Positions 1 to 6,686 of a stretch of DNA of 64,000 bases are shown here, one piece after another. The notes beneath the pieces are model-generated. The model saw nothing but the letters and a program-made list of their open reading frames with translations. It was not told the origin of the DNA and made no database searches. Both the position numbers and the translations under genes were made by a program. The stretch's first letter is position 1. Each line of letters starts with the position of its first letter. Source of the DNA: Sandarakinorhabdus glacialis (lineage in GTDB: Bacteria > Pseudomonadota > Alphaproteobacteria > Sphingomonadales > Sphingomonadaceae); contig NZ_BMJM01000003.1 in assembly GCF_014643455.1 (NCBI RefSeq), forward strand, positions 248,905-312,904, read 5' to 3'.

Positions 1-50
1 CGACTTGGCGCCAGCCGAGCGGGGTGGGGGTTCCGGTTTTTTGCTGTGAA

Positions 51-111
51 AGGGGACCCCCACCCCGCTCGCGCAAGGGCGCGAGTCGCCCTCCCCGCAG
101 GGGGGAGGGAG
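51..111. repeat. GC-rich 3'-end repeat, family 1, copy A
   Basis: A run of CCCCCACCCCG, a short stem built on CGCGC/GCGCG, then CTCCCCGCAGGGGGGAG. It lies just 3' of the minus-strand ureD gene. The same two-part layout occurs at about 1061, 36084, 37894 and 57200, always directly downstream of a minus-strand stop codon. On the transcript it would fold into one or two GC-rich hairpins, so a terminator or mRNA 3'-end role is inferred. Confidence 0.7.
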
Positions 112-128
112 TTTGGTGGGGGGTGATA

Positions 129-980
129 TCAGCAATGCCAGACATTTGGCATGGCGGCGAGATAGCCGCCGGCAAGGTGGCGGAGGCCGGCGACGATGCG
201 GATGACCGATCGGCGGAGCGCGGCGGCGTCGGCGGAGAGGAGGCGGACGATGAGCAGGCCGTCGAAAATTGTGGCTCCGCCTTGCGCGCCATCGATAAGG
301 GTGCGGACGGCGGTAAGGTGGTCGGCGGCGTCGGGGCCGACGTAGAGGATGGTGGCAGTGGAGTTGGCGTCTCCGAACGCGAAAGGCGCGGCCATTTGTG
401 CGGCGATGTCGCCTTCCAGATGGAGCGCGTCGACCCAGACGAGGCGGCCGTTTCGGCGGATATGCCAGCTGTCGTGAATGCGGCCGGTGCGGATGGTCTC
501 GCCCATCGCGGTGCGGCCGAAGACGAGGCTCTCGACTGCGAGCATGCGGCCGGAGGCTGCAACATCTGCTTGAAAGCGTCGGCGGACGCGGGTGCCGTCG
601 TAGAGGATGGCCTCCTGGGCGAGCCATTCGCCCCAGCCGCGGTCGCCGATCGTGAGGACCGTGTCGATCAGGATGTCGGGGTCGCCGGGGTGGACGCGGT
701 AGAGGCGCTCGGCGGCCTGGGTGGTGAGGGTGGCGGCTGCATCGGCGGCGATGTCGAGCTCGAAGGCGATGCGGTCGCCGCCGGTGAGGCCGCCGGTTGT
801 CGTGAGGGACACGGCTTGCAGGGGTTCACCGGGTTCGGTGTCGGGGAAAAGCAGGCGGCATGGGGCGCGTTGGTAGAGGTCGGTTAGGCCGTTTTTGCCA
901 ACCGCGAGTCTGGCCGCGCCGTCGACGCGCTGGTGGCGTGGTGGCGGCAGGCTCTCCCCGGCGGCGGATTGCGATTTCAT
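129..980 (-). CDS. ureD: Urease accessory protein UreD (UreH)
   Basis: UreD is part of the UreDFG chaperone complex that delivers nickel to the urease apoenzyme in the cytoplasm. The 283-residue product has the usual family length and features: an early 'LYQRAPCRLLFP' segment, the 'TTGGLTGGDRIAFELDI' block, 'TTQAAERLYR', and a C-terminal arm ending in an 'RxxxxxxAGLRHLAGG'-type helix. I chose ATG at 980 because residues upstream of it are low-complexity Pro/Arg sequence unlike the family; a longer open frame runs to 1076. The gene points out of the window, so the urease subunits probably lie before position 1. Two ureohydrolases sit upstream on the same strand, which would supply urea. Confidence 0.9.
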   Translation of the reverse strand: MKSQSAAGESLPPPRHQRVDGAARLAVGKNGLTDLYQRAPCRLLFPDTEPGEPLQAVSLTTTGGLTGGDRIAFELDIAADAAATLTTQAAERLYRVHPGDPDILIDTVLTIGDRGWGEWLAQEAILYDGTRVRRRFQADVAASGRMLAVESLVFGRTAMGETIRTGRIHDSWHIRRNGRLVWVDALHLEGDIAAQMAAPFAFGDANSTATILYVGPDAADHLTAVRTLIDGAQGGATIFDGLLIVRLLSADAAALRRSVIRIVAGLRHLAGGYLAAMPNVWHC

Positions 981-1008
981 GCGCGGAGGATTGGCGGGTG
1001 TGGGGGGT

Positions 1009-1042
1009 TCGTCAACATGGGGTGTTTGACGTAGTGACGTGG
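1009..1042. promoter_or_regulatory. Candidate operator shared with the ureohydrolase operon
   Basis: The inverted repeat CGTCAACA-TGGGG-TGTTTGACG lies about 30-60 bases before the ureD start. Its right half, ACATGGGGTGTTTGACGTAG, recurs with one or two changes at 4115-4136 upstream of the ureohydrolase pair. No regulator is identified; this is a shared-sequence observation. Confidence 0.35.
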
Positions 1043-1060
1043 TGGCGGCTTTGTTCGGGG

Positions 1061-1124
1061 CGGGAGACACCCCCACCCGGGACGCGAAGCCGCGTCTCTC
1101 GCCTCCCCCCTCTAGGGGGAGGGG
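1061..1124. repeat. GC-rich 3'-end repeat, family 1, copy B
   Basis: Same family as copy A: ACCCCCACCCGG, a CGCGAAGCCGCG stem, then CCTCCCCCCTCTAGGGGGAGG. The terminal hairpin contains the TAG stop codon (1112-1114) of the ureohydrolase gene and encodes its last residues FPSP. The repeat therefore overlaps the end of the coding region. Confidence 0.75.
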
Positions 1125-2572
1125 AAGATGGTTTTTACGGGAGTTTCGGGTTTGTAGCGTTTCTTGCCTGCCGGTGTGTCGGCGCCGTGTTCGGCGGTGA
1201 CGTCGCTGAGGTAGCCGACTTGCTTGATGCCCTTCTTGCGCATGGCGACGCCGGTCAGGCAGGCGTGCATGATGAAGTTGGCGTTGAGCGGCGTGCGGTA
1301 GGAGACGTCGAGCTGGGGCGCGACCTCGACGATCTCGAAGCCGATGAGTTCGTTTTCGGCGCAGAGGCGCCGGACGATCGGGAGCGCCTCGCGCATGGTG
1401 AGACCGCCGGGGACGGGGGTGCCGGTGCCGGTGATGAAGGCCGGATCAAGGACGTCGACGTCGAAGCTGACGTAGAGCTTCTTGCCGCTGTCGCGGGCTT
1501 CCTTGAGCGCGCGTTCCATGACGACCGCCCAGCCGGATTTTTCGACCTCGGGCATGGCGTGGTAGCGGACGCCGTTCTGGCGCATCCATTCGAAGCCCTC
1601 GGGGCCAGGCCAGGGTCCGCGCAGGCCAACCTGGATGTAGTTCTTGCCGAGGACATGGCCTTCCTTGACGGCGCGGTAGACCGGTTGGCCGTGGGTGATG
1701 AAATGCACGCCGCCCTTGCCGGCGTCGTAGTGGCTGTCGAAGTGGACGACGCCGAAGCTGCCCTTGCCATGGACGTCGGCGAGCCCGGCGACATCGGCAT
1801 ATTCGAGGCTGTGGTCGCCGCCGACGATGAACGGGATGGCGCCGGTGCGGGCGATCTCGGCGACCATCTCGCGGACATGGCCCATGGTCATTTCGGTGCT
1901 CATGTTGTCGACGGCAATGTCGCCGTAGTCGACGATGTTGAGCTCGTCCGACGGATCGACCATGGTGTTCATGTCGATGCCGCCGGCGCCGTAGGTCATT
2001 CGCATGGCGGCGGGACCGCCCTTGGCGCCGCGATAGCCCGAGCCCATGTCGAGCGGCGCGCCGACGATGGCGACATCGACCTTGCCGGCGACGAGATCCT
2101 CCGGCGTCAGTGCGACGGGGGCGTTGGCGAAGGTCTTGATGCCGTTTTCCCAGGCGCCGAGGTAGCGTTCCAGAAAGATCGGGCCGGCTTCGCGTTTCGG
2201 GTTCATCGATTGCGGACGCTTGGTCTTCCACGCGTTGAAGCGCTCGTCGGAGGTGTCGAGCGGGATCGATGCCATGTCGGTGCCGGGCTTGTATTTATAG
2301 GCCTCGACGACCTGCATCATGCCGTCGATATAGGCTTCGATCTCGGCCGGGGTCTTGGTTTCAAAACGCTTGAAGAGCAGCTCGGGGCGGGCGGCGAAGT
2401 TGGCGGTTTTTTTCGACAGGAGGAAGTCGCGCTTGGCCTTGGACAACCCGGCGATCTTGGGCTCGAGCCATGCCGGTACCTCGACTTTCTTGTCGTCCGC
2501 CAGCACCATCGCACCACTGGCGACGCCGAGCAAAAGGATGGCGGCGAGACCGGCCTTGCGCAGCTTTATCAT
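1112..2572 (-). CDS. Exported agmatinase/arginase-family ureohydrolase, paralogue 1
   Basis: Manganese-type ureohydrolases cleave a guanidino group to urea plus an amine. The catalytic core starts near residue 160 and carries the metal-binding motifs GGDHS, FDSHYDA (the D-x-H-x-D site) and SFDVDVLDP. Unlike ordinary agmatinases of about 300-320 residues, this one has 486. It begins with a Sec-type signal peptide (KAGLAAILLLGVASGAMVLA) and has an extra N-terminal helical region of about 120 residues. Its ATG overlaps the stop of the upstream paralogue (ATGA), so the two are co-transcribed and probably translationally coupled. Downstream lies ureD, suggesting that released urea feeds urease. 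The substrate (agmatine, guanidinobutyrate, guanidine or another compound) cannot be told from sequence. Confidence 0.85.
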   Translation of the reverse strand: MIKLRKAGLAAILLLGVASGAMVLADDKKVEVPAWLEPKIAGLSKAKRDFLLSKKTANFAARPELLFKRFETKTPAEIEAYIDGMMQVVEAYKYKPGTDMASIPLDTSDERFNAWKTKRPQSMNPKREAGPIFLERYLGAWENGIKTFANAPVALTPEDLVAGKVDVAIVGAPLDMGSGYRGAKGGPAAMRMTYGAGGIDMNTMVDPSDELNIVDYGDIAVDNMSTEMTMGHVREMVAEIARTGAIPFIVGGDHSLEYADVAGLADVHGKGSFGVVHFDSHYDAGKGGVHFITHGQPVYRAVKEGHVLGKNYIQVGLRGPWPGPEGFEWMRQNGVRYHAMPEVEKSGWAVVMERALKEARDSGKKLYVSFDVDVLDPAFITGTGTPVPGGLTMREALPIVRRLCAENELIGFEIVEVAPQLDVSYRTPLNANFIMHACLTGVAMRKKGIKQVGYLSDVTAEHGADTPAGKKRYKPETPVKTIFPSP

Positions 2573-4044
2573 GTCGTTACGCGGCGTTCCGGAGTTTTGT
2601 CCTCATCCTTCTTTTTGTCGAGCGGCGGCACCGGGTTCTTCGTAAAGTCGCGCTTGTCCTGGTTGTGCTCCGAACTGAGCGGGCTGAGGAATTTCGCCGA
2701 CTTTATGCCCTGCTTGCGCATTGCGACGCCGGTCATGCAGGCGTGGATGATGTATTTCGAGTTGAGCGCCGACTGGTAGGTCGGGTCCATGGTCGGGTCG
2801 AGCTCGACGAGTTCGAAGCCGACCATGTTGGTTTCGCTGCACAGGCGGCGGATCATCGGGACGACCTCGCGCATCGTCAGGCCGTTCGAGACGGGGGTGC
2901 CGGTGCCCGACATGTAAACCGGGTCGAGCACGTCGATGTCGAAGGAGATATAGATCTTGCGGCCGTCTTCGCTGGCTTCGGCGAGGACGCGCTTCATCAC
3001 GGTTTCCCAGCCGGATTTCTCGACCTCGACCATGGTGTGATAGCGAAAGCCCTGCTCGCGCATCCATTCGAAGGTTTCCTCGTCGGGCGACTGCGAGCGC
3101 AGGCCGACCTGGATATAGCCGCGGCCGCGGACATGACCTTCCTTGAGCAGGCGATAGACCGGCTGGCCGTGGCTGATCAGATGGGCACCGCCGCGGCCGG
3201 CGTCGTAGTGGCTGTCGAAGTGGATGACGCTGAGCTTGTTCTTGCCATAGACGTCGGCCATGCCGGCGACGTCGGAATATTCGAGGCTGTGGTCGCCGCC
3301 GATGATGAACGGCATGGCGCCGGTGGCAGCGATCTTGCGGACTTCCTCCCGGATATGTTCCATCGAGCGCTCGGTGCTCAAGTTGTCGACGGCGATGTCG
3401 CCGTAGTCGACCATGTTGAGGATCTTGTTGGGGGCGACCATGGTGTACATGTCGAGCCCGGCGCCGAGGCGGCCGACGGTGCGGATGGCGTTGGGGCCGA
3501 GTTGGGCGCCGCGGGTGCCCGAGCCCATGTTGAGCGGGATGCCGACCATGGCGATATCGACGGCGCCGGCCTTCAGATCCTCGGGCGTGATGGCGACGGG
3601 CAGGTTGAAGAAGGTCGGGATGCCGCCGCGGTTGCCCATGTAGCGGCTGAGATTGAACGGTCCGGGTTCACGCTGCGGCTCGAGTTCGCGCGGGCGCAGG
3701 GTTTTCCACGAATTGAAGCCTGGCGTGGTGGTATCGAGCGGGATCGAGGCCATGTCGGTCTTGGGGTTGAACTTGTTCTGCTCGACGACCGACATCATCG
3801 CTTCGACATAGGCGGTGACCTGCTCGGGGGTCTTGGTGGCGACGCGCCGGAACATTTCGGCGTGGTTCGGGACGAAGGCGTTGACCTTACTGGACAGCAG
3901 GAATTCGCGTTGCTCCGGACTGAGCCCGGCAAGCTTGGGCGCGATCTCGGGCGGGACGGCGACTTGCGATTGGGCGGCAAGGCTGAGCGACAGGCCGGTA
4001 ACGAGCGTCGCAGCGGTGAAGATTTGCTTCCACGACCTGGCCAT
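2569..4044 (-). CDS. Exported agmatinase/arginase-family ureohydrolase, paralogue 2
   Basis: Close paralogue of the gene just downstream, with the same layout: signal peptide (QIFTAATLVTGLSLSLAA), a helical extension beginning 'PPEIAPKLAGLSPEQREFLL', then the ureohydrolase core with GGDHS, FDSHYDA and SFDIDVLDP. All five expected metal ligands are present. The open frame runs to 4266, but ATG 4044 is preferred: it starts the signal peptide, lies behind a purine-rich GGAGGGCAGGGG stretch, and gives a 491-residue protein matching the 486-residue paralogue. The C-terminal 30 residues are Lys/Asp-rich. The extension is so similar in both copies that it must predate the duplication. First gene of the pair; the candidate operator is at 4115-4136. 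Confidence 0.85.
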   Translation of the reverse strand: MARSWKQIFTAATLVTGLSLSLAAQSQVAVPPEIAPKLAGLSPEQREFLLSSKVNAFVPNHAEMFRRVATKTPEQVTAYVEAMMSVVEQNKFNPKTDMASIPLDTTTPGFNSWKTLRPRELEPQREPGPFNLSRYMGNRGGIPTFFNLPVAITPEDLKAGAVDIAMVGIPLNMGSGTRGAQLGPNAIRTVGRLGAGLDMYTMVAPNKILNMVDYGDIAVDNLSTERSMEHIREEVRKIAATGAMPFIIGGDHSLEYSDVAGMADVYGKNKLSVIHFDSHYDAGRGGAHLISHGQPVYRLLKEGHVRGRGYIQVGLRSQSPDEETFEWMREQGFRYHTMVEVEKSGWETVMKRVLAEASEDGRKIYISFDIDVLDPVYMSGTGTPVSNGLTMREVVPMIRRLCSETNMVGFELVELDPTMDPTYQSALNSKYIIHACMTGVAMRKQGIKSAKFLSPLSSEHNQDKRDFTKNPVPPLDKKKDEDKTPERRVTT

Positions 4045-4523
4045 GATGATCTGCTTCCCCTGCCCTCCCGAAATCCGGGCCGCGCCCTGTGGTAGGAAGG
4101 CGGGACGTGATGGGACATGGGGAGTTTGACGTAGCGGTTGCAGAAGGGTCGCCGGGCTGGGTGCCCCCCAAGGTTCGGCGTGATGAGCCGTATCGAGGTG
4201 ACGAGGCGTAGTCGCTACCGGTTGTATTGTCGGCGCCGTAAACTTCATTGGTAATACGCGTGGCAACTACATTCAGTTCAACTGCGCAACGTCGCGATTC
4301 CCTACCAGTTGGTCGCAGCTTTCGTTTGTCATTAATTCGTCCAATGTGAAGGGCTTGAACCGGATCTAGACAATTTCGGATTCGTCAGAAATATTGCAAC
4401 GTAAGGTTTTCAAGGCGTTATTACGTTGTTTGAAAGTGAGACATTGACTCAAGCCACAAAAGCATTCATGGGTGATGTGTTAACTTGGGTTTGACAATTT
4501 GGCTCGGTAACAGGGGTTGGGTG
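4045..4523. other. Intergenic region between divergent ureohydrolase and TadE-like genes
   Basis: About 480 bases without a convincing gene. It holds the ACATGGGGAGTTTGACGTAG element (4115-4136) also found before ureD. The part from about 4270 to 4500 is clearly more AT-rich than its surroundings, as expected for promoters of the divergent genes. A TTGACA at 4491 has no fitting -10 box. No guanidine-type riboswitch could be recognised. Confidence 0.5.
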
Positions 4524-4958
4524 GTGGCAAAGCGCCTGAAGTCTGGCCTTTTCAGCTTGCCATCGAACCGCCGTGGTTCAGTGGCGGTCGAATTCGCCAT
4601 GATTTCTCCACTGTTGATGGCGCTGTTTTTCGGCGCGCTTGAATATAGTTTTATTCTTTTCTCGTTCAGTTCGATGCAATTTGGTGCCAACGTGGTTTCG
4701 CGCCGGCTTTCAGTCAACAAGGTGACGATCGCCAACGTACCGGCCCGTGTGAAGACCTATCTTCCGGGGTGGTTTGCAAGCCGTGCGACGGTTTCAGTGA
4801 CGCAGAGCGATCCGGCCAATCCACGGACCAATGTGATCAAGGTGCGGGTGACGCTGCCTGCCACCGCGGCAACGCCGATCGCACTCTTTACCCGCAACGC
4901 GTCCTGGACGCTGATTGCGGACGCGTCGCTGAACCAAGAAATCCCATACGAGGACTAG
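4524..4958 (+). CDS. TadE-like pseudopilin/assembly protein
   Basis: TadE-family proteins are minor pseudopilins of Flp/Tad type IVc pili, anchored by one N-terminal membrane segment. The family hallmark is visible: a basic stretch then 'RRGSVAVEFAMISPLLMALF', in which the Glu follows the processing-type Gly, and a hydrophobic helix (about residues 25-45). The rest (VSRRLSVNKVT... to the end) is a small periplasmic domain. I chose GTG 4524 because AGGGG (4512-4516) lies seven bases upstream; an in-frame ATG at 4485 is possible. Three bases separate it from the TadG-like gene. No other tad genes are in the window, so this is an isolated TadE/TadG pair. Confidence 0.75.
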   Translation: MAKRLKSGLFSLPSNRRGSVAVEFAMISPLLMALFFGALEYSFILFSFSSMQFGANVVSRRLSVNKVTIANVPARVKTYLPGWFASRATVSVTQSDPANPRTNVIKVRVTLPATAATPIALFTRNASWTLIADASLNQEIPYED

Positions 4959-4961
4959 GTC

Positions 4962-6113
4962 GTGAAAAAGATGATCTTGAAAAAATGCGCCGTGATGCGT
5001 GACAAGAACGGCGCGGTTGCCTTTGTCGTGGCGGCCGCCCTGCCCGTCCTGATCGGCGGACTGGCACTCGCCATCGATGTGGCAAGCTATCGGATCGTCC
5101 ATGGCCAGATGCAGGCTGCGGCCGATGCAGGGGCGCTGGCAGGCTTGATGCAGCTCGACACGGGGGGCAACATCGCGGCGAAAGCCAAGGACATCGTGAC
5201 GCGGAACGTGCCTGCGAATTATGGCGAGATCACACGCACGAGCGATATCACGACCGGCTTCTATAGCAAGGGCGGAGGTTTCGTTCCCAGCAACGGCACC
5301 GACGTGAATGCGGTTCGCGTCGTGGCGATGCGCGACACGGGTCGCGGCAACGGCATCGGCCGCCTTTTTTCGCTGGTCTGGGGATCGAGCGAGATCAACG
5401 CGAGCGTGGTGGCGATCGCGGCGCGGCCGGAGAATTCCTTCTACACGCCCCCCGAGGGCGTTATCCTCGACAACGAAGCCGGCGATTTTAACGAGATGTA
5501 CGCGTATTGCTTCGACCAGCTCGGTGGCGGCACGCCGGCGTCGCGGCGTACCCAGATGACGCGAATTGCCAACAACGTGCCGACGAACCAGAGTATCGCC
5601 TCGATCAGCGGCGGTCGCGAGGTCAATCCGATCGTCCCCATGCAGTGGCCGAACTGCAACGACAAAGGCCAGACGCTCAGTTTCCGGCTGCGCAATGTCC
5701 GGCATGTGAAGAGCAATCCGCAATTGTGGAACAACACCAACGCTGAAATCTCGGGTCGCCGACCCGGACGCCCGGTGTCCGACTATTACACCGATACGAC
5801 CGTGGCGGACGGCGTCGAGACATTCCACATCGCCGCCAGTGAAAAGGTCCTCGAGACGGTTCGCTGCGATACGGCCCAATGCAGGCCGGCGAAGACAGGC
5901 AAGAACCGCACACCGGTGCTCGCGACAGAGCCGTGCCAGCCGGGCAAGTTCATGTATTTCGGTTGGGAGGATCGGCCGCCAGGGCGGTCAGGCGCAAAGG
6001 CCGACTGGCTCGACCCGGCGTGGACCGATACCGACTACGACGATATCGCGATCCGGATGAAATGTCCTGCCAGCGGCAAGCTCGGCGATCCTTCGGTTCG
6101 ACTGGTCGGCTAG
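4962..6113 (+). CDS. TadG-like pilus assembly/von Willebrand-associated protein
   Basis: The N-terminus matches the Flp pilus assembly TadG N-terminal domain: 'DKNGAVAFVVAAALPVLIGG' followed by 'LALAIDVASYRIVHGQMQAA' and 'ADAGALAG', which is a membrane anchor plus the AAADAAALAGA-type motif. The remaining roughly 300 residues are predicted periplasmic, with several Cys (YAYCFDQLG, WPNCNDK, RCDTAQC, EPCQPG, MKCPASG) that could form disulfides. Length 383. It starts at GTG 4962, or ATG 4971, three bases after the TadE-like stop, and is followed by a clear terminator at 6127-6172, so the pair is a two-gene operon. No VWA domain was recognised. The exact partner pilus system is unknown. Confidence 0.75.
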   Translation: MKKMILKKCAVMRDKNGAVAFVVAAALPVLIGGLALAIDVASYRIVHGQMQAAADAGALAGLMQLDTGGNIAAKAKDIVTRNVPANYGEITRTSDITTGFYSKGGGFVPSNGTDVNAVRVVAMRDTGRGNGIGRLFSLVWGSSEINASVVAIAARPENSFYTPPEGVILDNEAGDFNEMYAYCFDQLGGGTPASRRTQMTRIANNVPTNQSIASISGGREVNPIVPMQWPNCNDKGQTLSFRLRNVRHVKSNPQLWNNTNAEISGRRPGRPVSDYYTDTTVADGVETFHIAASEKVLETVRCDTAQCRPAKTGKNRTPVLATEPCQPGKFMYFGWEDRPPGRSGAKADWLDPAWTDTDYDDIAIRMKCPASGKLGDPSVRLVG

Positions 6114-6126
6114 AAATTCGGACGAT

Positions 6127-6172
6127 GGCCCGCCCACGTACTGCTTCTTTGCGGTGCGGGGGCGGGCCTTTT
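6127..6172 (+). terminator. Rho-independent terminator of the TadE/TadG pair
   Basis: GGCCCGCCC (6127-6135) pairs with GGGCGGGCC (6160-6168) and is followed at once by TTTT. It lies 13 bases after the TadG-like stop codon. Confidence 0.85.
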
Positions 6173-6261
6173 CGTGTCGCGTGACTGTCCGGACTTGACC
6201 TTCGAAGCATGGCCCCGTCTGGTCCGCTGGACGCAACCGTGTCGAAGGTGGCCTCAAGAAC

Positions 6262-6686
6262 ATGACTGCGCCTGCCCTTGCTGTTGCCGCGATTAGCCTG
6301 GCGGTGGATTTTTTCTCGTCGCCTGCCGTGCAGCTTGCACCGGCTGCGGCGAGAGCGAAGATCGACATCGATATCGCACAAGGGAACCGGGCGGTCTGCA
6401 GAACCGCTCCTCAAGTGCGCGGCATCTGGCTGCCGATCGCCGGCATCAACTGGTTGTTCGCGATCGGCGCGGCGATCCGGAGCAAATCTGCGCCGCTGCC
6501 CGGCGGTGTCGTCGACGCCCGGAAGCCGGGCGACCTGCTGACATTAGCGCTCGCCGACGTTGTTGCCAGGATTGCGCCGCCCAGAACATCCGCCGCGTCG
6601 AGGCCTTGCGCGTGCCGGCAACCGGCAAGATCGCCCTTGTGACGCCGAACAGCATGATGGTGGCCGACGAGCTGGTGGCCGCATGA
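6262..6686 (+). pseudogene. Unknown small protein, apparent -1 frameshift
   Basis: From ATG 6262 the reading frame has strong G/C third-position bias and reads as a plausible protein (MTAPALAVAAISLAV..., later GIWLPIAGINWLFAIGAAIR and KPGDLLTLALADVVAR). Near 6570 this frame loses its coding character. The frame one base back continues well (DCAAQNIRRVEALRVPATGK, then IALVTPNSMMVADELVAA) and stops at 6684-6686, overlapping the start of the DUF2339 gene as ATGA. One missing G in AGG-AT would restore a protein of about 141 residues. I do not recognise the family. It probably forms an operon with the DUF2339 gene. Either a true lesion or a sequencing indel. Confidence 0.5.

Noticed and set aside
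860-4095. Long plus-strand open frames opposite the two ureohydrolase genes
   Set aside because: They mirror the codon pattern of the minus-strand genes, lack recognisable domains and overlap fully with strongly supported proteins. The same holds for long antisense frames at about 9722-11623, 13188-15698, 35940-37313 and 51957-54239.
4045-4480. Guanidine riboswitch upstream of the ureohydrolases
   Set aside because: I looked for the ykkC-type and mini-ykkC-type conserved loops (ACGR in paired stems) and saw none on the minus strand.
4491-4496. TTGACA as a -35 box for the TadE-like gene
   Set aside because: No -10-like hexamer lies 16-18 bases downstream, and the site would place the start of transcription inside the coding region.
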